Of a stretch of 64,000 bases of DNA, positions 34,279-45,700 are shown piece by piece. The translations under genes were made by a program, and so were the position numbers. Source of the DNA: CAWFGW01 sp963815495. Its GTDB lineage: Bacteria; Bacteroidota; Bacteroidia; Cytophagales; JAAEPT01. The stretch covers positions 1-64,000 of the forward strand of contig CAWFGW010000007.1 in assembly GCA_963815495.1 (NCBI GenBank). The letters run 5' to 3'. The notes beneath the pieces are model-generated. The model was given only the letters and a program-made list of their open reading frames with translations, had not been told where the DNA came from and ran no database searches. How positions within the stretch are numbered: the stretch's first letter is position 1; each line of letters opens with the position of its first letter.

Positions 34279-35250
34279 ATGAAGTACAGAAAATTTGGTA
34301 GAACAAAATGGCAAGTTAGTGAAATCGGTTATGGTATGTGGGGCATGGCTGGCTGGACTGAATCAGACGACTTACAATCTGCAAAATCTTTAGATTTAGC
34401 CGTAGAAAGAGGAGTAAACTTTTTTGATACTGCTTGGGGTTATGGCGAAGGTCATTCAGAAAAACTTCTGGGACAATTAGTCAAGCGTCACCCTCAAGAA
34501 AAAATTTATACAGCAAGTAAAATTCCTCCCAAGAATTTTTCGTGGCCTGCAAAACCAGAATACTCACTGAAAGAGTCATACCCCTACTCACATATTCTTG
34601 AATACACTGATAAAACTTTATATAATCTAGGCTTGGAACAAATTGATTTAATGCAATTTCATACCTGGGATGATAGTTGGACAAAGTCTGAAGAGTGGCA
34701 AAAAGCTGTAGAAGATTTAAAAAAAGCAGGGAAAATTGATGCGATAGGAATCAGTGTAAACCGATGGGAACCTGAAAATGTAATTGAAGCGATTAAAACA
34801 AACTTAATTGATTCAGTTCAGGTCATTTATAATATATTTGATCAAGCACCTGAAGACAAATTGTTTCCTCTCTGCAGAAAAATGGATATTGCTGTTATTG
34901 CTAGAGTTCCTTTTGATGAAGGGACTTTAACAGGGAACATCACCAAAGACACTACTTTTCCAGATGGAGATTGGAGAGGAACTTACTTTGTTCCAGAAAA
35001 TTTAAAGGCAAGTGCAGAAAAAGCTGACCTCTTGAGACCTCTTGTTCCACCTGGTATGACAATGGCTGAAATGGCCCTTCGGTTTATCCTTATGAATAAA
35101 GATGTGTGTACCACCATTCCGGGAATGAGGAAAGAAAAAAATGTTATCGCAAACACGAACACCTGTGATGGTTACGGATTAACAAGTGAACTTTTTCATC
35201 GACTTAGAGCACATAGTTGGGATAGAAAACCAACGTCTTGGTCACAATAA
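34279..35250 (+). CDS. Aldo/keto reductase
   Basis: 323 residues, cytoplasmic TIM barrel. The N-terminal MKYRKFGRTKWQVSEIGYGMW, the catalytic Asp and Tyr in NFFDTAWGYGEGHSEKLLG, Lys in YTASKIPP and a His in LMQFHTWDDSW give the Asp-Tyr-Lys-His tetrad. The C-terminus has TTIPGMRKEKNVIANT for NADPH phosphate binding. The natural substrate is unknown. It is bounded on the left by the IscA terminator and on the right by a long hairpin. Confidence 0.9.
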   Translation: MKYRKFGRTKWQVSEIGYGMWGMAGWTESDDLQSAKSLDLAVERGVNFFDTAWGYGEGHSEKLLGQLVKRHPQEKIYTASKIPPKNFSWPAKPEYSLKESYPYSHILEYTDKTLYNLGLEQIDLMQFHTWDDSWTKSEEWQKAVEDLKKAGKIDAIGISVNRWEPENVIEAIKTNLIDSVQVIYNIFDQAPEDKLFPLCRKMDIAVIARVPFDEGTLTGNITKDTTFPDGDWRGTYFVPENLKASAEKADLLRPLVPPGMTMAEMALRFILMNKDVCTTIPGMRKEKNVIANTNTCDGYGLTSELFHRLRAHSWDRKPTSWSQ

Positions 35251-35259
35251 CTAATTAAA

Positions 35260-35355
35260 AAGACTGACTCCATTAGTGATAAAATAAATCTAGAAATTTA
35301 ACCATGAAAACTAGATGTTCCTGTGAATTCTTATCATCACCTAAGAGTCAGTCTT
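35260..35355. terminator. Long bidirectional terminator-like inverted repeat between convergent genes
   Basis: AAGACTGACTC at 35260-35270 pairs perfectly with GAGTCAGTCTT at 35345-35355, and the next inner bases (ATTAGTGATAA against TTATCATCACC) pair imperfectly. The loop is about 50 bases. It lies between the aldo/keto reductase and the convergent PorP gene. Confidence 0.6.
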
Positions 35356-35361
35356 AATTAT

Positions 35362-36336
35362 TTACCAAAATTGAGCTGGTGGCACTTCATGTTCTTTACT
35401 TATTCTGTAACCTAATAATACCTCATGACTACCTGAATTAAAAGCCTTTAAGGCTGAAGTATTGATATCATAAGAATAGCCAACATCCCACTTTTTATCT
35501 ATTGTAACTCCAGCCAATAGAATAACGGCATCTTTGTTACGGTAAGAAGTTCCAAACCAAACTAAATCTTGGTATCTCACTTTAGCATTTATGTCAAACT
35601 GTGGTGGTGCTGGAGCTGAGTATTTCACGACAAATGAGGGAACCAAAAAGAAGTTCTCATTTAATGGGATTTTATAGCCAGCTGTTAAAAAGTAATGTCT
35701 CGATAATACGATTTGATCAGAACCGTTCGAATAGTCAGGTACATTTAACTTATTACCAAAGAGTTGAAAGGTAGACCCTCCGATGTAATATTTTTCACTA
35801 TATAGCCAAAACCCCAAAGTTGCATCGGGTAAATAGTCTGTACCATAACCGTTTGTGACAATATCAGACTCATTTCCTTCAAATTTCAGCTGCCCTTTGT
35901 CAAGTTGGTATTGTTTCACCCCTAGAAATGCTCCAAAAGAAACAGTTATCGTTCTGGTTAAAGGAATATGATAAGAGTAAGAACCATATATAGCCGATTG
36001 AGTTATGGGGCCTGTCTGGTCTCTACTGATATAACCTCCAACTCCATGATGAGCCATCGGCATGACATCATCAAACTGATCTGAATTTTTATTTACAGGA
36101 TGGTGAGCACTTATAAACCCAGACTTCGGTGCTCCCTCTAAACCTTGCCATTGTGTTCTTAGCCCTAGTTTAATATCAGTAAAATCATCAGTCCCACCCT
36201 CTGCTGGGTTCAACAAGAAGTTATTATTCATGTATTGACTATATTGCCATTGTTGCTGTGACATACCAACCATTATTATAAACAAAAATAAAATTGTAAG
36301 GCAGTTGTGAATCGCGTAACGTTTCGTAGTTTTCAT
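35362..36336 (-). CDS. PorP/SprF family type IX secretion outer-membrane protein
   Basis: 324 residues, intact. A signal peptide ends near GMSQQQ, followed by QYSQYMNNNFLLNPAEGG, GLRTQWQGLEGAPKSGF, HHGVGGYISRDQTGP and the closing barrel strands with GSHEVLLGYRI and the end PPAQFW. It is transcribed 22 bp after the giant beta-helix protein (36359-42097), the same order as in the other three modules. By family it supports export or anchoring of that protein. Confidence 0.92.
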   Translation of the reverse strand: MKTTKRYAIHNCLTILFLFIIMVGMSQQQWQYSQYMNNNFLLNPAEGGTDDFTDIKLGLRTQWQGLEGAPKSGFISAHHPVNKNSDQFDDVMPMAHHGVGGYISRDQTGPITQSAIYGSYSYHIPLTRTITVSFGAFLGVKQYQLDKGQLKFEGNESDIVTNGYGTDYLPDATLGFWLYSEKYYIGGSTFQLFGNKLNVPDYSNGSDQIVLSRHYFLTAGYKIPLNENFFLVPSFVVKYSAPAPPQFDINAKVRYQDLVWFGTSYRNKDAVILLAGVTIDKKWDVGYSYDINTSALKAFNSGSHEVLLGYRISKEHEVPPAQFW

Positions 36337-36358
36337 GACGTGTTTATTTTATAACTGA

Positions 36359-39300
36359 TTATCTCAGAATAGTTACAGGACCTTTGAATGGTTCAGAACC
36401 ATCATTGAGTCTTATTATGTAATAGTAAGTTGCAACAGGTAATGGTTTATCATTATAAGTTCCATCCCAGGCATTTGCATTGGTGTAATCACCACTTATT
36501 GATTCAAACACTAAGGTTCCCCAACGGTTGAATACCTGAATAGAAATATTAGAAAACAACTCACTGTTGTTTATCACCCATCTATCATGCAAGTCATCTT
36601 GGTTTGGAGAAAACACATTGGGAATTTCTATTTGCTGAGGAATAAAAGATATAATTACTCGATCGGTATCCGAACAAAATTTATTCGATGCGGTGAGTTC
36701 ATAAACTGATGTACTCGGTAAAGGAACTACATTGACTATAATGGAATCATCTAAGAACAAAGTGTCATTTGACAGGTACTGATACCATCTATAGTCAGTA
36801 GCATTTTCACTTAATATTCCAGAAAGCTCTATTTGATCAAGTGTTTCCACTAGCTTATCCTCGCCACCATTAGCGACTACCGGGGTGCTAAATTGAACCA
36901 TGAGTTGATTGCTTGTAGTTGTATCTTCATCTAAGCAGTCGCGGCTAGAACTAGCTCCTACAACTACTCTGTCGCCAATCGTTGGCACAAATTCAAAGAA
37001 TGAGGTATCAGTATATTGTGCTATTCCATTAACATACCATTCATACTGCTCAACTTCTGCTGCTGAAATAGAAGTAGTAGCTGTTAAACTCATCAATCCA
37101 TTAGCTTCCAAACACTTTTGATAGTCATTGATGGAGATACTAAAAACCGTTTCAGAAATAACACTGATTATAAAAGTTTCTGATTTTACGCTATCTGGTG
37201 TACATTCAGCGGAAGATTTAATAAACAATACTACTTGATCACCGTCAGTAGCATTAGAAATCACAAGACTATCAGTTGAGTTGAGAACTAGTTCATCATT
37301 TACATACCATTTGTAAATTGGAGAAGTTCCGCCATTTGTAATTGAAGATTGAATTGTGATATCCGATTGTTCACATAAGATTTCATCCGTAAACAATGAT
37401 ATGGTAGGAATAACTAAAGAATTTCGATCAATACCCACTCGATTGGATTTGTAAGATGGCGCTGAAGCACAAGGAGAAGAAGCAACTACCTCTACATAAA
37501 GTGAATCTCCATCTTCTAAACTTAGTGAGATGTTATTAGATGTAGTCTGTGAATTTAAAGTAAATGAGTCATCATCAACTTTTTTCACAAACCAGCTATA
37601 AATAGTCATCCCTACATTATTAGCATTAGCAGTAAAAGTTATTGAACCAGTACCACAAACTGCTGCAGGTTGGTTAACACTTACACTTCCTACTACACTG
37701 CTTGAAACATCAACAGATACAGAGTCAGATGCTATTAGACATTTTCCGCCTATCGCTTCGACTTTATAAAAAGTCTGGGTTACAGGTTTTACATAAATGG
37801 TTGCTGCAGTTTCATCCGAGATTTCTTCATAAGAACCTGAAGTCAATAATCGAGACCATTTATAAGTAGAGGCATTATTCGGTATAACCGTTAGGAGTGA
37901 AGAGTCTCCATCACAAATAGTAGCAGATGATTGACTTATAGACAATTTAATAATAGACGTAATGACTGTTTTGATTGATTGAGGTGTATAAGTTATTGCT
38001 GAAGGACAAGCTGTATCTGGTGTCACAACAACACTCACTAATTGATTATTAACTAATGAACTTGATGTAAACATGTGACTGTTAGTACCCGCATTTAAAC
38101 CATCAACTTTCCATTGATACGCTGCTCCACTCCCCGCATTGGCAACTGAAGCGGTAAATGTTTGACTTGTTCCTTCACATACATCATTTTGATCTACATT
38201 TAATGCAACTGAAATTGGCGTTGTTGGGGTTACTGTAACAGACTTAACAGGTGTTGGAGACACACAAGAATTGGTAGCTACTTCTGCAAAATAGTAAGTA
38301 GTTTGTGCTGGACTTCTAGTTATAGTAGCGGTTGTTGCTCCAGAAATCACAGTCCATGTTTCACCAGGAATAGAATCATACCAGATAAAACTACCTGTTG
38401 CTGGTATTGATAAAGTAGTTGATGTTCCAGCACATATTGATGATGATCCTGTGATAATGCCTAATGGAGTAGGTGCAGTAACCACGAATGAACGCGTTAA
38501 ACTTGTATCGGTTTCATTAGATGAAACAATAGAAATTAAACGTGCCTGATAAGCCCCACTTGTCGAAGCTTTAAAATTAATGGTTGAGGGCGAAATAGTC
38601 GGATCATCAAATGCTGTATAAATTATATTTCCAAAGCTAACATCTGTTGCAATCTCCCATTTCAACTGCGAAGCCTTATAGTCTGAAGCTGTTAAGGTAG
38701 TCGTATCTCCCAAACAAGTTGTGGGTACTACAGCAATAGTCCCTTTAACTGCTTTTTTACAGGAAAACTCTGAGGTATTTCCATTTGCTGCAATCGCCAA
38801 TGCTGCCACATTTACTGAGTCTATTACAGGGTGTGTTAAAGACCAAGTACCATCAGCAGCTACTTTTGTTTTACCCATGAATATTTCACCACCACACCCG
38901 CAATTAGAAGGATTTGCATAGACCTCAATGGTATCTCCTGCCGTTCCAGCTCCAGCTGTATATGTACTTGTAGTAGTAATTGGGTTAATGACGGGAGTTG
39001 ATTTACCCGAGTTACCAGGTGCATTAGCGCCAAAATTTGGATTTATCAAACGCAAATTAATTTCTAAACCAACATTACAAGAAATACTATTTTCAGATAT
39101 CAAATTACCAGTTGCTGATGTACCGCCAATAAAAACACCATAACCATTCCCAATAGTTGAAGATGTGTTAACACCTGTTGCACCAGTTATGGTATTAAAT
39201 TTTATTTTGTTCTGAGTCCCGTTTGCAACACCAATTATGCGAATTCCACCATCAACGTTTCCTATTTTTGTATTTCCTGATTGGGCTAAACCAATCCTGT

Positions 39301-39376
39301 TAGATTGGATAGAATTTGCTATTACTTTCATACAAATGAATTCCTGTATGGTTATTTCCTGAAATGTTGTTTGCAT
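36359..39376 (-). CDS. Fragment: last beta-helix turns, Ig-like repeats and type-B sorting domain
   Basis: 1005 open residues; the first roughly 25 are out of frame, and real sequence starts at VIANSIQSNRIGLAQSG. The helix ends near residue 110. A domain with AGTAGDTIEVYANPSNCGCGG follows, a segment also seen in the third giant protein (DRIQLFDNSCDCEG). Seven or more Ig-like repeats come next (ICAGTSTTLSIP, VCEGTSQTFTAS, ICDGDSSLLTV). The end is a type-B sorting domain: VFSPNQDDLHDRWVI, VFNRWGTLVFE, NAWDGTYNDKPL. Confidence 0.85.
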   Translation of the reverse strand: MQTTFQEITIQEFICMKVIANSIQSNRIGLAQSGNTKIGNVDGGIRIIGVANGTQNKIKFNTITGATGVNTSSTIGNGYGVFIGGTSATGNLISENSISCNVGLEINLRLINPNFGANAPGNSGKSTPVINPITTTSTYTAGAGTAGDTIEVYANPSNCGCGGEIFMGKTKVAADGTWSLTHPVIDSVNVAALAIAANGNTSEFSCKKAVKGTIAVVPTTCLGDTTTLTASDYKASQLKWEIATDVSFGNIIYTAFDDPTISPSTINFKASTSGAYQARLISIVSSNETDTSLTRSFVVTAPTPLGIITGSSSICAGTSTTLSIPATGSFIWYDSIPGETWTVISGATTATITRSPAQTTYYFAEVATNSCVSPTPVKSVTVTPTTPISVALNVDQNDVCEGTSQTFTASVANAGSGAAYQWKVDGLNAGTNSHMFTSSSLVNNQLVSVVVTPDTACPSAITYTPQSIKTVITSIIKLSISQSSATICDGDSSLLTVIPNNASTYKWSRLLTSGSYEEISDETAATIYVKPVTQTFYKVEAIGGKCLIASDSVSVDVSSSVVGSVSVNQPAAVCGTGSITFTANANNVGMTIYSWFVKKVDDDSFTLNSQTTSNNISLSLEDGDSLYVEVVASSPCASAPSYKSNRVGIDRNSLVIPTISLFTDEILCEQSDITIQSSITNGGTSPIYKWYVNDELVLNSTDSLVISNATDGDQVVLFIKSSAECTPDSVKSETFIISVISETVFSISINDYQKCLEANGLMSLTATTSISAAEVEQYEWYVNGIAQYTDTSFFEFVPTIGDRVVVGASSSRDCLDEDTTTSNQLMVQFSTPVVANGGEDKLVETLDQIELSGILSENATDYRWYQYLSNDTLFLDDSIIVNVVPLPSTSVYELTASNKFCSDTDRVIISFIPQQIEIPNVFSPNQDDLHDRWVINNSELFSNISIQVFNRWGTLVFESISGDYTNANAWDGTYNDKPLPVATYYYIIRLNDGSEPFKGPVTILR

Positions 39377-42097
39377 TAATTATAGCATTGTTTTGAGCAT
39401 TCAAATATAAGCCGTCATATCCATTGGCTAGAGCAGTACAGTACCCGTTGCATTCAAACCAAGCGTGTTTCCAATAACTTGAATAGTTGTGTTTCTATAT
39501 AAATATATACCACTTAGTAAATTTCCAGAAACTAAATTGCCTTGTCCTGACGTACTGCCTCCAATTTTAATATTATTGCTTTGAATTATCGCGATACCAT
39601 CTGCTAGATTGGGTTTTGCTTGTATTCCTGTATAATTTGTTCCAATATAATTGCCATAAATAATTACCGTATCAGCATTAAATGTATAAATACCTCTTGA
39701 AGATTGACCACTAGGGTCAATTATTTGATTTGTCTGAGGATTTAGTGCAACGCTTCCGTTTCCGGATATCACATTTCTTTCACCTGCTGTGAGACCACCT
39801 ACTGTTAAATCGGTACTTATATTGTACCAAATTCCGTAGTTAGCATTGGGAATCATTGTTTCCCCATCAGAACCTAACCCGATGTAATTTCCTTTTACTG
39901 TTAAACCCGAAGAGTTTTCATGACTGATACCACTAAAATACGGCCCTTCATCTGTTCTATATTCATTAAACCCATTTCCAGCTATTACATTTCTTCGAAT
40001 GGTTGAAGCACCTCCAATAAAATTATCATGAGCAGACTTACCTGAAATACCGTTTCGGCCATTACCTCTAGCGATTAGCCCTGTAGAATCTGTGCCAATA
40101 TAATTACCAAACACTTCATTATTATGAGCATTTACTGCGAAAATAATTCCATGAAGTGAGTTACTAGAAATTACATTTCTACCTCTGTAAGTAGTATCTC
40201 CAATTAAATTATTAAATGAGGCAACACCATATACATTGATTCCATTCAATCCATTAGTTCTAACTTGACTGCCTGTAGCATCAAGCCCAATAAAATTCCC
40301 AAGAATCTTATTGTCTGAGCTTGAACTAACTGTAATACCATCTAATCCGTTAGATGAGATAATATTCCTTGTGTCTGCCGCATTCCCCCCTACAATGGTA
40401 TTTGTAGAAACGTCTATATGTACACCATTATCGCCATTGCCTAAGGCAGTAATGCCATTTATACCTACTCCAATTTGATTACCCGCTACCAAATTTAAAT
40501 TTGAATTCCCGATGTAAATTCCATTTGAACCATTCGCTGATATGATGTTCTTTATATAATTATTAGAATTGGAAAATGAGTTAAAAATTCCGTTAAAAGT
40601 ATTTCTTAGAAGGGTATCAGCTAATGTTGTAGCTCCGACAATATTACTTTCAATTGTATTATTATTTGAATTAATTGTAATGTTTAAGCCATTAAAAGCA
40701 TTAGCACTTATTCTATTACCAGCAATTTGATTTTGGGATGCACCTTTTAACTCAATCCCGTTTTGCATGTTACCCAAAGGAATAGTTTCATTAATATCCA
40801 CTCCTATTTTATTTCCTAAAATAGAATTACTTAAAGAATTTTCAATTGAAAGACCTTGTAGCATGTTTGCTGATAAAACATTGTCTTTAACAATTGATGT
40901 ATTTGCACCATCAAATAATTGAACCCCATGGGATTTATTACCAAGTGCAGTAGTTCCTGTGATACTAACGCCAATAAAGTTACCCTCAATTTCTGTTCTA
41001 ATTGATGCTGCCACCCGTAACCCAATAATTCCATTCGAAGAAATTACGTTGCTAAAAAACTTATTATCATTGGAAGCATTTAATAATTCAACGCCATTAC
41101 TATTATTACCAGCTGCTGTTAAACCTGTGAAAGTTACTCCAATTTTATTGCTTGTAAAGGTATTATTAGTGGATTGAATAATACTAACCCCGTTAGATTT
41201 ATTAAAAGAAATCACATTGTTCGTAAATGTGTTTAACGAAGATCCAGATGATAATGCGATACCATTAGCGCCATTTCCGAGATTGGTTGTTCCATTCTGA
41301 CCAACACCTATATTATTTCCAGTAATTGTATTCGATGAAGAATTTGAAAAGTTAATACCATTAGAGTTATTGGAAGAAATTATATTATCTGTAATAGCGT
41401 TTAGTGTGGTACCATTAGCCAACTCAATACCGTTGGCTCCATTACCTAAAGTAGTGAGTCCGTTAGCTCTCACACCAATTTTACAACCAGAAATAGTATT
41501 ATTTTTTGAGGTGGCATCAGTGATTACAATACCATTGCTTCTATTTCCTGAAATTAGACAGTTGGTGATTTGTATATTGTTAGAACCACCAAACAACAAT
41601 ATTCCATTATTCAAAGGCGAGGCTACATTTCCATTAGACCGAACACCAATGTTACAATTTTCAATCGTTATATTGGTTACCCCATCCATATTAACACCAT
41701 TTTGTCCAGAGTTAATAATATTCAAATTTCTCATACGTGAACCTGTAGGTGACAAACCTCCTACATCAAAAAAATTAAACAGAATAACATTCGCACCAGC
41801 AGCTGTAATTGTAACCCGACCATTTGGATGAGTAGCGCCATCAATAACCATTGCTCTTCTAATTTGAAGCTGATTGGCAGCAGTTGCAACAATTACACTA
41901 TCAGTGACAGTCAATGCACTAAAACTGATAATGTGTGGATTGGTTATTGATGCGGAAGCATCACCGTTTGCATTTTGAATTGCTGCAAATAATGACCCAA
42001 CTCCAGAAGAATTGATAGTCGTGACTTGAAAAGTAGTGGCATACAAGTGGCAAACACTTAATAAAGTAACTATAATAAGTAAAGTAAGCTTTCTCAT
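36359..42097 (-). CDS. Giant secreted beta-helix and Ig-like protein with type-B T9SS sorting domain (two frameshifts)
   Basis: Whole-locus entry, about 1912 residues. Order: signal peptide, long right-handed beta-helix (about residues 25-1000), Ig-like repeats, and a gliding-motility-type sorting domain at the end. Two small indels break the frame: one missing or two extra bases between 39430 and 39445, and one extra base in TTT at 39326-39328. The total length of 5739 is a multiple of three, as expected if one base is missing and one is extra. Between the two breaks the third frame reads ALANGYDGLYLNAQNNAIIN and NISGNNHTGIHLYE, clearly beta-helix sequence. No enzyme motif is evident. It is followed by its PorP/SprF partner at 36336. 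The 5' leader is the 649-bp gap. Confidence 0.85.
39428..42097 (-). CDS. Fragment: signal peptide and beta-helix repeats
   Basis: 889 open residues from the genuine ATG at 42097. A signal peptide (ending LYATTF) is followed by TINSSGVGSLFAAIQNAN, the usual start of this beta-helix family. From about residue 200 there are consecutive units of exactly 56 residues carrying IGV, TxLGNGxNGIxL and NVISxNxxNG, a two-turn helix repeat. Later units include GGNAADTRNIISSNG and GRNVISSNSLHG. The open frame ends out of phase after GLNATGTV (39430-39445). Confidence 0.82.
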   Translation of the reverse strand: MRKLTLLIIVTLLSVCHLYATTFQVTTINSSGVGSLFAAIQNANGDASASITNPHIISFSALTVTDSVIVATAANQLQIRRAMVIDGATHPNGRVTITAAGANVILFNFFDVGGLSPTGSRMRNLNIINSGQNGVNMDGVTNITIENCNIGVRSNGNVASPLNNGILLFGGSNNIQITNCLISGNRSNGIVITDATSKNNTISGCKIGVRANGLTTLGNGANGIELANGTTLNAITDNIISSNNSNGINFSNSSSNTITGNNIGVGQNGTTNLGNGANGIALSSGSSLNTFTNNVISFNKSNGVSIIQSTNNTFTSNKIGVTFTGLTAAGNNSNGVELLNASNDNKFFSNVISSNGIIGLRVAASIRTEIEGNFIGVSITGTTALGNKSHGVQLFDGANTSIVKDNVLSANMLQGLSIENSLSNSILGNKIGVDINETIPLGNMQNGIELKGASQNQIAGNRISANAFNGLNITINSNNNTIESNIVGATTLADTLLRNTFNGIFNSFSNSNNYIKNIISANGSNGIYIGNSNLNLVAGNQIGVGINGITALGNGDNGVHIDVSTNTIVGGNAADTRNIISSNGLDGITVSSSSDNKILGNFIGLDATGSQVRTNGLNGINVYGVASFNNLIGDTTYRGRNVISSNSLHGIIFAVNAHNNEVFGNYIGTDSTGLIARGNGRNGISGKSAHDNFIGGASTIRRNVIAGNGFNEYRTDEGPYFSGISHENSSGLTVKGNYIGLGSDGETMIPNANYGIWYNISTDLTVGGLTAGERNVISGNGSVALNPQTNQIIDPSGQSSRGIYTFNADTVIIYGNYIGTNYTGIQAKPNLADGIAIIQSNNIKIGGSTSGQGNLVSGNLLSGIYLYRNTTIQVIGNTLGLNATGTVLL

Positions 42098-42746
42098 AAC
42101 TTTATTGATATTAACTCATGTAAGATACGAGGGAGAATACATCTTAAGTAAGTTTTGCAGCGTTAACGCATTTTTTTAAGATAAACAAGAATGTATTTAA
42201 GGGTCATTAGCAACGTTTAAAAAACAATGAATAAATTGAAAAAAACATTTAAAAGACATTGTAAAATTTTTATGAACAGAAAAAATCATTGATTGAAAAA
42301 TGATTAAAAAATCAATTTATAGTATAAAATCACATTATAAAAGAGTAAATAACGACATAAAAATCAACAAAACATATTTACTTTTAAAAAACACGAATTA
42401 CAAATATTTAACAAGACAACAACTATCACTCTCCTCATTGTTTGTCATAAAAGCAAGTTCCTGATATAACCAATTTCAATTCTTTAATACTATCATCATC
42501 AGTGTACCGGTATTGGGTTTAATAAAACCGATTAAGTAAAAAATTAATTGGGATAATATGGTCAACATTGAAATTCTAAGACATTACTTTTGCACGCTTT
42601 CCTTTCCTTAGTTAGCTGCATCTTCAGCAACTTAAAATCATCAACTTTTGAAATGCCATTTACTTTAATTAATAACTGGAAATAACTATAAGAAACAAAA
42701 ACCACTCTTACTTTCGTAAGAATGGCTTAAGTCTGGTTGAAAAATC
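42098..42746. other. 649-bp gap between the G8 gene and the giant beta-helix gene
   Basis: AT-rich, with no open frame of note. It holds the G8-gene terminator (42696-42725) and the 5' leader and presumed promoter of the leftward gene starting at 42097. A lone plus-strand TACTTTTG (-7-like) is at 42585-42592, with no coding frame downstream and no TTTG at a suitable distance. A small inverted repeat GGTTT/AAACC lies near 42516-42530. Confidence 0.6.
42696..42725 (-). terminator. Rho-independent terminator with GAAA tetraloop after the G8 gene
   Basis: On the minus strand, stem CCATTCTTAC / GTAAGAGTGG closed by a GAAA loop (42725 down to 42702; one mismatch), then TTTTTGTTTC. It sits 22 bp past the stop of the gene ending at 42747. 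Confidence 0.85.
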
Positions 42747-45700
42747 TTAATCAATAATCAGTTTAGTAGTTGAGGTTCTAGTTTTTAGTAAATAAATCCC
42801 TTTTACCTGATCTGATAAATCAATACTGTCACTGAATCCGTTTTTGATAAGAATACCAATTAATGAACGTACCTCCCACTTAATTTCTCTATTAATTAAA
42901 AACTGACCAGACACACTTGGATTGGGATACACTGATATTAAATCATGATCTAAAGTACTTATTGTACCAGTTACTGGACTTTCTACTATTTCTATTTTAT
43001 CTATGTTGAAACCGTTCTTCTCAATGTTTAAGCGAAAGACACTTCTGCCGGATTCAAGATAAACTTTTTCAATAAAGTCAGTATAAACATCCCAACTTGA
43101 TGTTTGAGGCACATCAATTGTCGTTAAAACCTTTTCACCATCGCTATCTAATGATAACTGACCTCCGCCATTTGGTGACGACACATAAAACTTAAAATCA
43201 TAATAAGCAGACTTATTGATTTGTACGGTATATTCTAACCATTCTCCAGCTCCAGTCCAACCTATCACATAGTTTCCATTGCCTTCTCCAATATCAACAG
43301 CGTCTATTCGATATTTCCCTCCGTTATTTGTTGTGTCTAAATCATTGTAGCTGATATTTTGACCACCTTTATCATAATTTTCGGTTTGAATTGTTCCAGG
43401 TATATTTATTGGTTCACCTGAGAATGGGTCTTTTGACTCTCGGATAAAACAATATTTTTTAACTCCTGGAACTGGATCTGAACCAAAGCTACTATTGGTA
43501 CATGTTATATTACTTGTTTGGTCAATTAAATAGTTAAATGTGTTATTAGTACCATAGGCAATATCAAACTTGCCTTGAATTGAAACAGTCCCATTTTCAT
43601 CAACCACATAGGTAAAACCTGGAGGCCCTACTTTTACTTCTTTTTTAATAATTGAAACCATTTTTGTGATTGTAGTTGTTGCACCACGACTATCAGTTAC
43701 AACTACTCTGAATTCATGATTACCAGCTTTTAGCCCTAAAGTTTCAACTCTAGTGTTAGGATCATTGGATTCTTGCCCCCATTCATATGGCGCACCATTC
43801 TCCGACCTAATCTCAACACCATCAATACTGAGCATCAGTGAAATATTATCACCATCTGGATCTGAAGCTTCTACTAAAAAATATAACTCTTCATAGCCTT
43901 CTTCTAAAGTTGTCACAGTCGGCTGGGCAAAAGAAGCTTCAGGTTTACTGTTTGTAATGACAGTAGGTTTCCATTCAATTATCTTTGCGGCAGGTATCAT
44001 ATCATTTGGAATTGGGTCAGTACCTGCTTTTGATTCATCATAGTCAGATATGCCATCTCCATCGGTATCTAACTTTGGCAAGTTGATGTTTGTTGACCAA
44101 GTTATGGTACAAGAAATATCAGGGTTATTTCCTACTTTCATTTTCAAGTAAATATCATTACCAACTTTAGCCCATGCTGATGTAGCTGAAGCTTTTACCT
44201 CATTTAAAGAATTTTTACTGGAAGCATTTGAAATATTCAAGCCCGCTAATCGTCCAAAATCTTTTATTTGATAAAGCACTTCATCCCCATTAGTATAAGC
44301 ATCTTTCATGTGAATAGTCGCTCTTTTTCCAGTGCCCAAAGATTCGAACTGCATGGTATACAAAAAGCCGTCATTAACTATGACAGGGAAATGAATAAAT
44401 GTGCCATAAAAACCACCTGGAGCATCGTCATTCACATAATATTGACCTGCTTTGGGTGTTCCTGTTTTAGTTCGTGTTAAGGTCATTTTAGAGTTTCCAG
44501 GGACAATAGCTAGTAGGTAAGCGAATCGCCTATCCGTTCTGAACAAATTATTCCAATTTGCATAACGCACTTCTGAACCGTCACGACATAACGGATGATT
44601 TGTAATAATTGATGTGTTTGCTTTCCCTGATAGCGACCCATCTTTATCCCAATGTATATAACTCCAGAATCGTGGGTGTTCTGCTGAATTAGCTCCTACC
44701 CCACCTTTTGGTATCTTAGAGTAATCTGGAAAACTCATTCTCGCTGACTTATCTGGACTCAAAGTCATTCCTGATATTCTGTAGTTCACATGCTTTTGAG
44801 CTCCCCCAGTATTTTGTACATAGTTGGCATTAGACGCATCCCAGCCTACCATGTGGCAATTAGTCAACGTACAAGATCCATCATAGCCTCTATTTAACTT
44901 TCTTTCTCCATTAAATACATTTTCTCCTGAGTTGGCTATAAACACTGAATTTTCTATGGTAGAATAATTTGCATGCATTAATGAAGTAACATTATCAGAA
45001 TAAACACCTTCTCTAAAAACGACACTTTCAGTATAATTTCTTCCACCACCAATTCCACCGTAGTTTGCTAAATCATTTGCATAGAAGATATGTTTGTCGA
45101 TATACCTTTTGTCTGTGCGTTCCCAACCTGCATTTCTAATGATACTATGGCCAGCAGTTAACTGGTCAAAAATGTCAAAACCACTTTTACAACTATGGGA
45201 AACATTTCCACTAAACACCCCTAATTTTTCTTTGAATGGTTGGATATTACTGAAGCGTGGGATGTCTTTAGATTCGTTAAGGGGTTGTCGTGGTAAAGCA
45301 AACCAAAAACCAGTTCCTTCGGTACCTGCTGCAACATTTCCTATAAAAGTATTATTAGGGTTTGTAATCCAAAATTGAGAAGGAGTCCTATTTTGAACTT
45401 CATTCATCTCATTATCAGAAGGAGTTAACTCATCTCCTGCTTTCGGTCGTTTACTTAAGGTAACCACATTATTTTTTATCACATTAAATCGTTCGCTACC
45501 ATTTTCTAAAAACACTCCATGACCAATATGGTCATAACAAAAGTTACCCTCGACTAATGTAGATTCTGTACCATGAATGGTAATTGCTCGATTATAAGAT
45601 TGGTGAATACTACTATTTTTTAAGTATTGACCTTGTCCTTTATCTTCTAACAAATGCCAATGAAAGGGGTATCTACCTAAAATGGTTTTTTGACCCATAT

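Noticed and set aside
41370..41831. 153-codon plus-strand frame
   Set aside because: Shadow of the regular 56-residue beta-helix repeats on the other strand.
42585..42740. Possible plus-strand small RNA from TACTTTTG at 42585
   Set aside because: No TTTG at a suitable distance, and the hairpin at 42702-42725 has its T-run only on the minus strand.
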